Shown: positions 23,360 to 34,297 of the stretch, piece by piece
How the letters are laid out: every line of letters starts with the position of its first letter
How positions within the stretch are numbered: the stretch's first letter is position 1
Assembly (NCBI GenBank): GCA_014529385.2
Contig: CM043969.1
Span: 75,250,676-75,314,675 of the forward strand
Direction of reading: 5' to 3'
DNA length: 64,000 bases
Source of the DNA: Adiantum capillus-veneris
Taxonomy: Eukaryota; Streptophyta; Polypodiopsida; Polypodiales; Pteridaceae
Made by a program: the position numbers and the translations under genes
Notes under the pieces: generated by a model
What the model saw: the letters and a program-made list of their open reading frames with translations, nothing else
What the model was told of the DNA's origin: nothing
Databases searched by the model: none

Positions 23360-23969
23360 TTAGCTTTTGTGACCTTCGCCATGCAGGAAATGATTTGCGA
23401 TGTCCTCCCCTCTTGTATTCTCTAGGAGACTAGCCATAACTTTCATCGGAAGAGGAGGAAGGTGAAGAAGAAGGAGAAGAGGGTGACCTCTTCCTAGCCC
23501 TTTTCTTCCTTTGTTTCCTCTCTTGCCTTTCAGAGTGATGAGGAGAAGGACTATAGGTTGCTCTTTTCCTCTTGGGAGGAGTAGGCGATCGTCTAGACCG
23601 CCGTCTTCGTGGAGCCACATCTTCAGAAGAACTTAGATTGTCATTGCTTTCTTTCTCTTTGGATTCCTCCTCTCGAATGGGAGAGAGTCTTCTTTTGGGG
23701 GTCTCTTCAAGAGGCCTCCTAAGCTATCTTTCTTCTGGGAGAGGAAGGGAAATTCCATAAGCACGAAGTTGTTGAGTAACTTCGGCTTGCAAAACAGGGT
23801 TGCCCATAGCTTGTTGCAACCTAGTGACGAGATAATTTACAAACATGGGAGCATCATCATTAGCACCTTCATGTGCAAAATCAAAGCTATCAATGTTCAT
23901 TCTACTCTCTTGATTATTGTCAGCCATGTTAACAAAATTTATGTTTATACTTAGTGTATGCTTTGGCAA
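23360..23969 (-). mobile_element. B2 gag N-terminal part with Arg/Ser-rich segment
   Basis: Begins with an acidic-polar MADNNQESRMNIDSFDFAHE-like stretch. A basic Arg/Lys-Ser segment follows (APRRRRSRRSPTPPKRKRAT; KKRARKRSPSSPSSSPSSSS). The same layout is visible in B1 and B3. The RS-like segment resembles splicing-factor RS domains in composition. Interrupted. Confidence 0.7.
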
Positions 23970-24322
23970 TACAAAACCTTAGTTGCAACTCCTCTTAGCC
24001 TTTGAAAATCGGCTCTTAAGTATCTACACCCACGGCTCAAAGTGGTTAATTATAGAGAGTAGAGGAGTAGGTCTAACATAGCAGAGTTGCCAAGGGCTAG
24101 CTCCTTTCGGACTTCTTATGGCTCAATAATGGTAAAGCCGTAGGCAAGTCTAAAATGACTCCATTATTAAGTCCAAAGCTCCCGAGGTGTGCACCATCCC
24201 CCACATAGTGGGCTTAACAAAATTGATATTAGATCCCAGTTCCACTTACTCTATTATAATTAACAACATCAACCATTTATAGGCTACTTAAGGACCTCTC
24301 TTCTTAAGCAAGAAAAGAGAAA

Positions 24323-24340
24323 CCAAATGCTCTAATACCA
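24323..24340 (-). other. B2 primer binding site (tRNA-iMet type)
   Basis: Minus strand TGGTATTAGAGCATTTGG, one base from the LTR end. The initiator-Met primer site is TGGTATCAGAGC, so 11 of the first 12 bases match. Confidence 0.85.
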
Positions 24341-24341
24341 A

Positions 24342-25358
24342 TGTAATGGAATTTGCCTATTCAATTTGAGAGTAGTGGAATTTAATGAGAATACTTTCAA
24401 GAAATGATTTTGTGAGCATAGCGGGTAGACATAATTGAAGATAGCAACACAATCATAGCAATTAGTTAACTTGGCATAGACAATACTTTTGCAAGAGAGA
24501 GAATTTAGAGAACATGACAACAGTTGAGGACCGGATTTATGTGGAGCCGGTCCCCCCTCCAATAGGCATTTGTATTATGATTTCTCCCATAAAGAGAGAC
24601 TTGTTACAATACATTCTTTGTGTTCCTTGTGACCTAGGTGAAGCAATGAAGATGGAAAGCTTCATGCATCACCATCATAGCATAACCTAAACTTGAAGAA
24701 AGCTTTAACTATACCAAGCCTCAGTCCCAAGACCTCAAACACCTTCGAAGGTGGAGAGAGCTAGCAGGGAATGAGGGTAGGGAAGAGGAAGAAGAAACAT
24801 TTCATACGAGAAAGAGCTAGTTCCTCACTTATCATAACTCTTGAGCTAGCATACATAATAGCATAGTAATGAAGACGAAGGAGATGATAAGCTCAAGCAT
24901 TGAAGCATGGCTCTTGGTTGGATTTGCACTCCATAGCCAAGAGTGTTGGTGTAGGCTCTCAACCTCTACTTGCTTGGAGAGGGAGCTCTTGCACTTTGCA
25001 TAGCACACAATGAGAGTGTTTGTGAGTGTGTGTGGGTGAGTATACCCCCCAAGCACCCCCCTAGCTTGCTTGGGTTGACCCCCCCTTGTAGCTCATGCTT
25101 GAAGCTCATTGGACCCCTCCAGGCTTAGCCAATCACAAGCAGGAGCCATTACAAGCAACAGGGGTAGCCTTGGGATAAGTGTCCCCCTTTCCCCTTTGAG
25201 AGAGAGGACTTGATAAATGCAAAATCAATTAATTAAATATCCTAAATTATCATTGGACCCCTTGGGTGGCCAACCAATAGGCTTCAGGCACACCATGAGG
25301 GCAACATGAGGAGGAACTTGACAAGTGTCCTTGCTGCCTCTTCAAGCTGGGGCTTCCC

Positions 25359-25397
<39 letters not shown>

Positions 25398-25987
25398 CTC
25401 TCTCATCCCCCTCCCTTGTAGGCTCACCCCCCTCCTTGTAGGGATCTTTTTGACTTTAGGAGCTCAAGCACCTTAGTCATCAAGCATGACAAAGCACTTG
25501 GACTAGGGGGTATTCCCACAAGCATCTCAGGCAAGCATGTCAAGGCACCTCAAGCACCTTAACCAAGCAGCAAGTCAAGCACCTCAAGCATGGAATAAGT
25601 CAAGCACCTCAAGCACCTTAATCAAGCACCTCAAGCAGGACAAACACCTCAAGCACGACAAGCACCTCAAGCAGGTCAAGCACCTCGAGCTTGGGCCGGG
25701 TTCCCACCTCAAGCTCAGCCCTAGCTTACCTAAGGTCAAAGGACTTTTTCACACATTATTGGAGGTCTTCAATGAAGCTAACCCTAAGGTCTTATGCTCC
25801 ATTGGTTAGCCTTGCTCTTGATAGACCATCTCCCATTTGGGCCCCTTTACTATTGGCCCCGTGTTGAGATAGATCTATAAGCACATATCTATATCTTAAC
25901 ACTTGTTCCCGTTTATTCTCCCACATTAAGTGATCAATTTAATATGAGAAAATCATTTGGGTTGGTTAGATATTAGATTTTATGACA
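24342..25987 (-). repeat. B2 5' LTR (~1646 bp)
   Basis: Minus strand TGTCATAAAATC ... CCATTACA, so TG...CA ends. A (GT)n tract (25360-25396) is shared in position with the B1 and B3 LTRs. Includes the CAAGCACCT minisatellite listed separately. Confidence 0.9.
25530..25700. repeat. CAAGCACCT-type minisatellite in B2 LTR
   Basis: About ten imperfect copies of CAAGCACCTCAAG-like units, each 9-24 bp apart. Not seen at the same place in the B1 LTR, so it expanded in the B2 lineage. Confidence 0.75.
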
Positions 25988-25995
25988 ATCTAGGT

Positions 25996-26960
25996 ATCAT
26001 CAAGTACGCATCAGGCTTGCGGATATACCCAAAACAACGTTCCAAACAAGGTTTGGACATTATGAGTTTTTGGTGATGCCCTTTGGGTTAACCAATGCTC
26101 CAGCTACGTTCATGACACTCATGGATAGTGTCTTGAGACCATACTTGGAAAAGTTTGTTATTGTTTTCCTCGATGACATTCTTGTATATAGTGCATCTGA
26201 GGAAGAGCACTTAGTACATTTGAAACAAGTGTTTCATTTGTTACGCCAAAATCAGTTATATGCCAAGGACTCCAAATGTGATTTCCTCAAGGCGGAAATT
26301 CATTACTTGGGGCATGTTATTTCGGCTGCAGGGTTACACATGGATCAATCCAAGGTAGATGCCATTCGGAGGTGGCCCTCTCCCAAAAATTTGGAAGAGC
26401 TCCATATTTTTTTAGGCTTTGCAGGTTTTTATTGTCGATTCGTTAAAAACTATGCCCATATTGCTGTTCCCATGACAGATCAACTGAAAGCCAAGGGCAA
26501 GACCTTTCAGTGGGGATTAGAACAACAACAAAGTTTTGACAAACTTAAGGACACATTAGCCACAGCTCCTGTTTTGGCTATTGTTGATCCCTTAAAGCCA
26601 TTCGTTTTGGAAATGGATGCTAGTAATCGTGCGATTGGAGCAGTCCTTCTGTAGGAGGGAAGGCCAATTGAATTTGAAAGCAAGAAGCTGGATTCAACAC
26701 AGCAGAATTACTCTGCTTACGAACGAGAGCTCTATGCAATAGTGTCTGCTTTAAAGACATGGCAACATGATTTGTATGGTGCACAGTTCGAGATTGTGTT
26801 TGACCATGAAAGCATCAAGTGGTTCACACAACAAAGTGATTTGAAGGGTCGCAAGGCCAGGTGGGCTGAGATTCTTCAGGAGTATGATGCCAAGCTACAA
26901 TATCGCAAAGGGCAGTACAATGTAGTGGCTGATGCTCTCAACCGGATGCCAGAGATCAAC
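25996..26960 (+). mobile_element. Element C RT / RNase H region
   Basis: RT motifs [33 protein letters not shown] and the catalytic [10 protein letters not shown], then thumb [20 protein letters not shown]. RNase H follows ([49 protein letters not shown]). Confidence 0.85.
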
Positions 26961-28500
26961 TCTCTCCTTTTCACAGAATTGCGGAGTGAGTTTTTGGAAT
27001 CTCTCAAAGGTAAGTGCGAGCATAATACTGCATACTCCAAGGTGTGGAGCTATGTTAGAAAGAGGGATCCTTCTCACTCCAATGTTGGTAGTGGTTTTGT
27101 TTCCTCCACACCCAGTTCTCCTCTTTTGAGTGATGAACTGCAGAGATGGAAGAATTTTTCCATAGATGATGGGTACCTACTCCACAAGGGGAGAGTGTGT
27201 GTACCGACAGACGCGAACATTCGGCGCCAAATTCTTTATGAATGTCACGATAGTCCAAGTGCAAGGCACCCGGGAATTAAGAAAACTTATGCACTCGTAA
27301 GACGATAGTTTTACTGGCCAGGTTTGCATGGGTATGTTCAAGACTATGTCTTGCATTGCCAAAAATGTCCAGTTAATAAAGCAGAGCGCCTGAAAGCAGG
27401 AGGAATCTTACATCCTTTAGAGATCAGAATGGTAAATGGGAAAGTATATCTATGGATTTTATTGTGGGTTTACCAACCACTATTCGAGGACATGACTCGG
27501 TATGGGTGGTCGTAGGCCGGTTGACTAAACTTTGTCGGTTTATTCCAACCAAGTCAACCATTAAGACTCCAAAATTAGCTAAGTTATTTGTGGACAATCT
27601 TTACAGGTTGTATGGATTGCCAAATAACATTGTGAGTGATCGTGATCCCAAGTTTAACAGTCATTTTTGGAGGGCTATTTTTAAACGATTGGGTACACAA
27701 CTTAATTTAAGTACGGCTGATCACCCTGAAACAGATGGTCAGAAGGAATGAGTCAACCAAGTGCCAGAGGATATGCTACGAGCATACGTTAGCAAGAAGC
27801 AATCCGATTGGGAAGATTATCTTCCTATTCTTGAGTTTGCATATAATAGTGCTAAGCATGTTACAACTGGTTTTAGTCCATTCATGCTTATGTATGGTTT
27901 TCAACCTAGATCACCAATGATGGTGGGGTTGGCAACTGAGAAGCCCCAACAGGTCAAGGAGTTTCTCCAAGATCATATGGACATGCTGAGACTTGCTCGT
28001 CAAAATGTTCGACAAGCACAGGATCGGTATAAGAAGTATGCTGATGAGAAACGTCGGCAAGTTACCTTCACGGAAGTGGAAGAGGTATTTTTGCGTGTGC
28101 CAGAGCATTCAGAAAGTGTGAAGATTGGGCCTACACCCAAATTATCTCCACATTATTGTGGGCCATTCAAGATACTCAAACGAGTTGGTGATAGGGCCTA
28201 CAAACTTGAGTTACCTGCGCACTCTCGTGTCCATCCGGTATTTCATGTAAGTCGTTTAGGTAAACGCTTGCATGGGGACGACAATGTTATCGGCCAGCAG
28301 ATATTGGTTGATTTTACTGAACCTCCCACTCAACCGCATGAACCTGAATGCATTTTAGATTTTCATGAACTCCGTACTCGTCATCATGTACGTAGTCAAG
28401 ATTTAGTCAAGTGGAAAGATCGCCCTGAAGAGGGTGCCACTTGGGAAAACATTAGTGTTCTTAAGAAGAAGTTCCCCACTTTTGTTTCGAGGACAAAAAC
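26961..28500 (+). mobile_element. Element C integrase and chromodomain
   Basis: HHCC-like module (ECHDSPSARHPGIKKTY ... YVLHCQKCPVNKAE), core (VGRLTKLCRFIPTKSTI; NIVSDRDPKFNSHFWRAIFK; ADHPETDGQKE), GPF segment (SPHYCGPFKILKRVGDRAYK) and chromodomain ECILDFHELRTRHHVRSQDL then VKWKDRPEEGATWENI. The chromodomain aromatic/acidic pattern is clear. Confidence 0.85.
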
Positions 28501-28507
28501 GCTTCTC

Positions 28508-28740
28508 CAAGGGGGGAGTAGTGTCAGGCCAAGGGCCAACCAAGGGGTCACGGACTCGGCCAAGGGCCGGTTGCCAGTGGGAAGGGGTCCGAAAGTGGCT
28601 AGGAGCCTATTAAAGGGAGGTTGGGCGGATGGACCGGGACCTGGCAGTCCTTTGGTTTTAAATTCCAGGCTTTCTTAATCTCTCCACCGCCAAGCGAGCT
28701 ATCGCCTCGAAGCTCTCGAAGCCATCGTGATCTCCGCAAT
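28508..28740 (+). repeat. Element C polypurine tract and 3' LTR start
   Basis: Polypurine CAAGGGGGGAG at 28508-28518, then an LTR starting TGTCAGGCCAAGG at 28522. The LTR's far end is not identifiable. By 28743 the sequence is the Copia primer site. Confidence 0.65.
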
Positions 28741-28742
28741 CA

Positions 28743-28759
28743 CCATAGCTCTAATACCA
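28743..28759 (-). other. Copia primer binding site (tRNA-iMet type)
   Basis: Minus strand TGGTATTAGAGCTATGG, two bases from the LTR end. Compare the canonical TGGTATCAGAGCCATGG: two differences in 17. Confidence 0.85.
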
Positions 28760-28761
28760 AT

Positions 28762-29002
28762 TGTGAGTGCATGAATGCGGTGCGTGTGCGAAGAGTGAGA
28801 AGGAGAGAGAGGGAGAGAGAGAGCAGGACACAGGATGTGGGGTGGAGCTCCCAAATCTCACTATGTGAGCACCATGTGAGAATGTGAGTGAGAGCTCCTT
28901 ATTCTTTGTATGTATAAAGAATAAGGAGATAAATGTGGGCAGCCGGACACTGGCCGACAGACACGGGCAAAGCACGGTGAGGCACACCACCTTTACCTAA
29001 CA
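28762..29002 (-). repeat. Copia 5' LTR (241 bp)
   Basis: Pairs with 17775-18015 (10 differences by eye, no length difference). The outer edge abuts the receptor-kinase exon. Confidence 0.88.
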
Positions 29003-29176
29003 ATACCAATAGCAATGGCCACCACCAAAATTCCAGCTACAGTCCCTCCTACAATTGCTCCAGTGCTGCTTTTCTTTTATGAGGGGGAAGGGGGACTATC
29101 GTTGGGTCCTGGCGAGGACCTTGGTGAAGGGACACAATCTGCACTATTGCTCTCACACAAAGGGTTTCCTGAATAT
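29003..29176 (-). pseudogene. LRR receptor-like kinase exon, upstream half (ectodomain end and transmembrane helix)
   Basis: Minus strand. After an acceptor-like TCTATCTAG the reading is YSGNPLCESNSADCVPSPRS, a Ser/Pro-rich spacer, then TGAIVGGTVAGILVVAIAIG. FSGNPLC-x(n)-C just after the last leucine-rich repeat, followed by a single glycine-rich membrane helix, is typical of plant LRR receptor kinases. An in-frame TAA at 29077-29079 interrupts the spacer. The helix runs into the Copia LTR at 29003 and resumes at 17774. Leucine-rich repeats and kinase domain are not in the window, so family identity rests on this short piece. Confidence 0.65.
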
Positions 29177-29291
29177 CTAGATAGAGCCAAAAACTTATGT
29201 CACAAGATGTACATAATACACAACAAGCATGGAACATCAAAAACCCCTACAATGAAAGGTAAGCTTACTTGTGACAAAGTTTGACTTGTGA

Positions 29292-30297
29292 AATATTGGA
29301 AGGGACCATAGTACCTTTTTGCTAACTTAGCATAGTACTTTTGGTGTCCCGTAGGATTCTTGCCCGTCGTGTGCCTTAATCGAGCCTTGGAAAATTTAAG
29401 CAAGACCCCAATCATTTTCTTTAAAGGCGTGGGCTCTTCTGTGCTTATCAGCAACAGCCTTTTGCCTTTGTTGTGAGATAGAGATAGCATTCTTAATTTT
29501 TTGGAAAGATTCTTGCAGGTCTCAGCTATACTCATCCGCAGCGAATATATTCCCCTGTACCTTAAGTAGCAGGGACTTTTGGATCTTCCCCCAATTACCT
29601 CAAAAGGTGCTTTTCCTGTGGAAGTATGTACAGTGTCATTGTAGGCATACTCCAGTAAGGGTAAGTACTTCTCCCATTGGGACCTTTGATCTATTTCCGT
29701 TATGTAGGCTTTTAGTAGATCAAGAATTGTTGGGTATTCTATTTCACTTTGGCCGTCCGTTTGCGGGTGATAGGCCAAAGAGAAGTTTAGCCTTGTCCCT
29801 AAATTCTCAAAGAGACCCTTCCGAAAAATACTGGTCATTCTAGGATCTCTCATTGACACTATGGACATCGACAGGCCATGGTACTTGAAGATTTGTGATA
29901 TGAAGAGGGTTGCCATTTGATGGGCTTTAATAGTCTTTTTGACATGTATAAAATGAGCTTGTTTGTTGAACCTGCCTACTATCATCCATATTTTCGTATT
30001 CCCATGGACATACTTAGGCAATCCAAAGATAAAATCCATGGATATGCTCTCCCATGGTGAATTAGGGATTGGAAAAGGTTGAAGCAATCCAAATCTATCA
30101 AACATTGTCTTTTGGCATACCACACATTTAGAAACATACTGTTGTATGTTTGCTTTCATGGTAGGCCAATGGAAAAATGTTTCAATCCCTTTTAGGGTAG
30201 ACTGAATCCCTCTATGCCCCGCATAAGGAGGAGCATGAGATTTATACATTACTTTCTCACGTAGTGAGTTGTCTATTGCCATAGAGAAGATTACCAT
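29292..30297 (-). mobile_element. B3 integrase region
   Basis: HHCC module (KSHAPPYAGHRGIQST; CVVCQKTMFDR), core (WESISMDFIFGLPKYVHGN; SLAYHPQTDGQSEIEY) and part of the GPY-type tail (KRYYGPFQ), where the match to B1 and B2 ends. Confidence 0.8.
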
Positions 30298-30419
30298 ATT
30301 GTAGGGTAAATGGTTCCTCTTTCTTCCCTAACGCAAGGGCTCAAATCACATCTCTAAAATCGGTATCAATAGAGTACACATCTATCATAGAAGATAGATC
30401 ATTGTGAGTTTCTATGGAG

Positions 30420-31590
30420 ACCGCATTCACTCTCGGTCATCTTGAGAGTGTATTGGGTACTTGATTATGCTTGCCAGCAATATGAGCAATATGAAAATGA
30501 AATTGCGAAAGGAAATTTGTCCACCTCATTTGTTTGTCGGAGAGCTTGGTCTGCATCATGAAGTACTTAAGGCTTTGGTGATCCGTCCGCAGAATGAAAG
30601 GAAGTCCCTAATAAATAGTGCTTCCACGAGTTGAAGGCACGCAAAACTGTGAGGAGTTCCTTTTCATATATGCCTAGAGCTTGCTCAACAGGGTCAAGCC
30701 TTCGAATTTCATAGGCTATGGCGTGCCCTTCTTGGAAAAAGACAACTCCAAGGCAATCACCACAAGCGTCACGTTGGACCTCAAATGGCTTTGAGATATC
30801 GGCAGTGTAAGCACAGGTTGAGAGATAAGCTTTTCTTTAAACTTTTGAAAGCATTGTTCTCCTTGGAAGACCATGTACACCTAACATTTTTCTTTGTTAG
30901 GTCATGTAATGGTCCTGCTATTAGTGAGAACTTTTCTATGAAGCGTCTTCTTGCTTCATGAAGATTCCTTGGATGAGGCCATCCTTTTATTACCTCTAGC
31001 TTTGATGGATCCATTTGGATGCCATCTTGAGAGATAACATGACATAAATACTGAGTCTCTTGTAAGAAAAACTCACTTTTCTTTCAATTAACAGAAAGTT
31101 TATTCTCTCTTCAGACTTGAAATATTACCTAGAGGTGTTGCTTGTGTTTGTCTAGTGAATTATAGTAGATGATAATATCATCAAAGAACACTCTAGTAAA
31201 GGTTAGGTGAGGCCTGAATAGCTTCTCCATCAAGCGGTTGAATGTGTCTGGTGCATTGGTCAAGCCAAAAGGCATGACAATGTATTCGTAAAGACCAAAC
31301 GTAGTGCGAAATGTGGTCTTTACAATGTCCTGATCAACTATCCTTATTTGATGGTAGCCACTTTTTAGGTTAATTCTACTAAAGTAGTTTGACCCTTGTA
31401 GCTTATCGAATAGGTCTTCTACCCATGGAACGGGAAACCTTTTTTGGACAGTGATCCTATTTAGTGCTCTATAATAGACACACATGTGATATGTGCCGTC
31501 TTTCTTTTGCACTAATAGCACATGTGAACAAAATGGAGATGAGCTAGGCCTAACCATGCCCTTCTCAACTAACTCATGCACTTGCCGCAT
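30420..31590 (-). mobile_element. B3 RT / RNase H region
   Basis: [79 protein letters not shown]. RNase H remnants run to about 30420. Broken. Confidence 0.8.
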
Positions 31591-31683
31591 AATCTTCTCT
31601 TGTTGAGCTTGAGAAACTCTATAAGGAGGTTTATTAGGCGGTGAACTTCCTGGAAGAAGTTCAATTGCATGGTCATCATTGCT

Positions 31684-33731
31684 TCATTTAGGAGGTAGTT
31701 CACAAGGGATGTCGTCAATAAAGACATCTTGAAATCCCTTGAGAAAACTAGATAACTCCAATTTATTGTGATTGTTTACATTTTCTTTTGCTAAAGCATT
31801 AGGTTCATGTTGAGAATCTTTAACAAAAATAATGTACACAAAAATAGAGCTCTTTATTAACTTATTGAAAGCTTGCGTATGTACAATGGGTATGGTGCTA
31901 CCCATCTTCTTAGCATCTATGTACATATCTTTTTCCCTGAACCTAAAGTAGATTCTCCTTTCAGGGAATTTAACATTGGCAGCCATGCGATCAAACTATG
32001 GTGCCCCTAGGATTACATCCTCGTGCTTGAGACAAGAGATAAAGAAGTCCTCTTTATCCACATAGCTTTGGACATGGAGCCTCAATTTCCCAATTTAAGG
32101 GAGCGACTGAAGCTTCTTGCCCCTTGAAAGCACCATTTGCGGGTAGGATATCTCCCATCTCATAGGCTTGGATGCCTAGCTTGGTGGCCAACTATGTGGA
32201 TATGAAATTGTGAGTAGAACCAGGGTCAAAGAGAATAAAAGCATCATGTTCTCTTACCTTTCCCAAGCATGGCATAGAGGAGATCCTTTGTGGTGAGCTT
32301 CCTCTTCTTGGATTTTGACCAAGGTAGCTCTAGGAGGCTCATGGCGGGTGTTCTTTTGGGGACAAGCACAGTACACATGCCCTTGCTTGCCGCATTTGAA
32401 ACAACAATTATCCTTGTGATAATGCTCAATCTCTTCAAGAAAGAGTTTGTTTTTGCCTTTGTAAACTCCCTTCTCCTTAGCTTTGTTGTTATTGGAATTG
32501 CTCTTAGGAGACTTTTGGACATTGTCCTTCCCTTTAGGCTCATTGGAACCCCTGTTTTTTGTGGGCTTAAGATTTCTCTTAGCCCCTGTTTGGAAATTGA
32601 TTTGTGAAGCCACCATAGTATGATGTATGACCATACATATGGTACGTGGCCTTTGGAAGTTGACATACTCCACCATTTCTTCAATTAAGTCCGCACAAAA
32701 TTTTTGTTTTTGCTCTCCAAAATCCATCTTTTTGAAGACAGTTTCTTTGAGGTGTAAGTCCCAAAACTTGTCTACATATTTATGAATGGATTCGTAGGGA
32801 GAGAGCTTCAAGATTCGCCATTCGGTGAGTACTTTGTCTTTGGCATCGGTGGCCGAAAACTACTTCATAATGGAAGCTCTTAAAGCTTTCCATGTTCGTG
32901 GAGCTTCACCATTTTCCCGTAGGCTAGACGACCATTGCCTGGCAGACGAGATGCTCTTTCCTCCCTCTTTGAACTTCTTGAGCTTGGACGATCTCTTCCA
33001 TGCGGCATAGGATTTCCTATGGCCCTCTTCTTTTGGATGGTTTAAAAGTTATACCATCGCTTTCTTCAGAAGATGAAGAATTTGAGGAAGGTGGAGAAGA
33101 GGGTGACCTCTTTCTTGCCTTTTTCTTGCCTTGGTCCTCCTTGCCTGCACCATCACTTCTTCATAAGAGGAATAGGATGAAGAAGATGGAGAAATGGGTG
33201 ACCTCTTTCTCGCCTTTTTCTTCGCTTGTTTTTTATCATCCCTCTTTGAATTATGGTGTGGAGAAGTGCGTGATGGTCTTCTCGGTTTGGAAGGTGATGG
33301 AGAGCGTTTTGCCCGCTATCTTCATGGAGCTATCTCCATCGAGGTGGCAGGACACTCACTTCTTTCTCATTCTTTTGGTGGGGGCTCTTGAGTTCTCCTT
33401 TGGGAAGGAGATGCGTCATCAAGAAGCAAATTTTTGAGCCCTTTGTACGGATCCTCTTCTTCTTCCCAAACCGGAGAGAGACCTCTTTTGGAGGTCTCGC
33501 AAAGAGGCTTGCTAGATACTCTCTCATCATGGTGGGGAGCTTGGAGAATCCCATGAGCACGAAGCTGCCGTTGCACTTCACTTTAGAGGGATGGATTGCC
33601 CATGGCTTGTTGAAGCATAGTAACAAGGTAGTTAACAAGCATAGGGACATCATTAGTAGCCTACTCATTAGCAAAATCAAAGCTATCAACATTAATTTCA
33701 CTCTCTTTACTATTGTCAGCCATTCTAACAA
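31684..33731 (-). mobile_element. B3 gag and protease region
   Basis: Gag with SPYESIHKYVDKFWDLHLKE, knuckle CFKCGKQGHVYCAC at about 32380-32425, and protease-side sequence ending MAANVKFPERRIYF. The N-terminal Arg/Ser-rich part lies near 33060-33230. Same plan as B1 and B2. Broken. Confidence 0.75.
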
Positions 33732-33765
33732 TTCTTAGGTGTACTTAAGAATTGTATTGTAAAAT

Positions 33766-34297
33766 GTCTCCCTTGATGGGAGAAACCTATAATAGAAAGC
33801 CTTTTGGAGGGGGGACCGGCTCCATGGAAATCCTGTCCTCAACTGTTGTCAATAGCTTAATTTCTCTCTCTTTTGAAGTATTGTTCATGCCTATCTAACT
33901 AGGTGTTATGATTTTTGTTGCTCTCTCCATCCAAGAACTCTTGCTATGCTCAGTAGGAATCAATTCTAATGAAATGATCACTATGTTCATGTTATTTTCC
34001 GCTACACACAAGTTACTAGGACATTAAATGTTACAATGGTATTAGAGCACAAGGTTTCTCTTTTCTTGCTCAAGAAGGGAGGTCCTCAAGCTAGCTATAA
34101 ATGGTTGGTATTATTAACTGCAGTTAAGTAAGTAGAATAGGGATTTTTTATCCTTGTAGTGGCTGTTTTGGTGTTGAAAGACCCTCTCTTCTATTCCTTG
34201 ACATTAATGATATTTGAGCCATGGGTACAATAGATTGAGTGCTTTTCTAAATGGGTAAAGAGGAGCAACAACTAGGGCTTGAAGTATTCCTTCAATA
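33766..34297 (+). repeat. B3 LTR end, primer site and leader in inverted orientation
   Basis: Here the LTR end (…TGTTACA at 34035), the iMet-type primer site (TGGTATTAGAGCACAAGG, 34037-34054) and leader sequence read on the plus strand, although gag on one side and the rest of the LTR on the other read on the minus strand. Rev-comp of 33780-33880 matches the B1 LTR near 6950-7050. Confidence 0.75.

Larger units (their letters stand above)
18637..25987 (-). mobile_element. B2: chromovirus-like Ty3/Gypsy element, youngest in the window
   Basis: Minus strand: 5' LTR (25987-24342), iMet-type primer site, gag with an Arg/Ser-rich N-terminal part, CCHC knuckle, protease, RT, RNase H, integrase with a chromodomain-like tail, polypurine tract and a shortened 3' LTR (18801-18637). 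The comparable 165 bp of the two LTRs differ at one position. It is broken but close to whole, with only about four to six interruptions in its coding region. It abuts Copia sequence on one side and element C on the other. Confidence 0.9.
25988..28740 (+). mobile_element. C: Ty3/Gypsy chromovirus, 3' part
   Basis: Plus-strand element that starts abruptly inside RT against the B2 LTR and runs through RNase H, integrase, chromodomain, polypurine tract and the beginning of a 3' LTR. Gag, protease and 5' LTR are absent. Its RT and integrase wording differs from families B and D, so it is a separate lineage. Broken, with about four or five interruptions in what remains. Confidence 0.85.
17775..29002 (-). 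mobile_element. Ty1/Copia element, host to two nested Ty3 elements
   Basis: Two 241-bp LTRs (17775-18015 and 28762-29002) in the same minus orientation, a tRNA-iMet-type primer site beside the 5' LTR and a Copia-style polypurine tract beside the 3' LTR. Flanks are ATACA (17770-17774) and ATACC (29003-29007), a 5-bp target duplication with one mismatch. Only a short RT/RNase H remnant of its own coding sequence is left; the inside is occupied by B2 and C. LTRs differ at 10 of 241 positions (~4%), suggesting an age of the order of a million or a few million years at usual plant rates. Broken. Confidence 0.85.

Noticed and set aside
25530-25700. Regularly spaced CAAGCACCT repeats resembling a CRISPR-like array
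   Set aside because: Units are irregular, spacers are only a few bases, and the array lies inside a plant LTR; it is a minisatellite.
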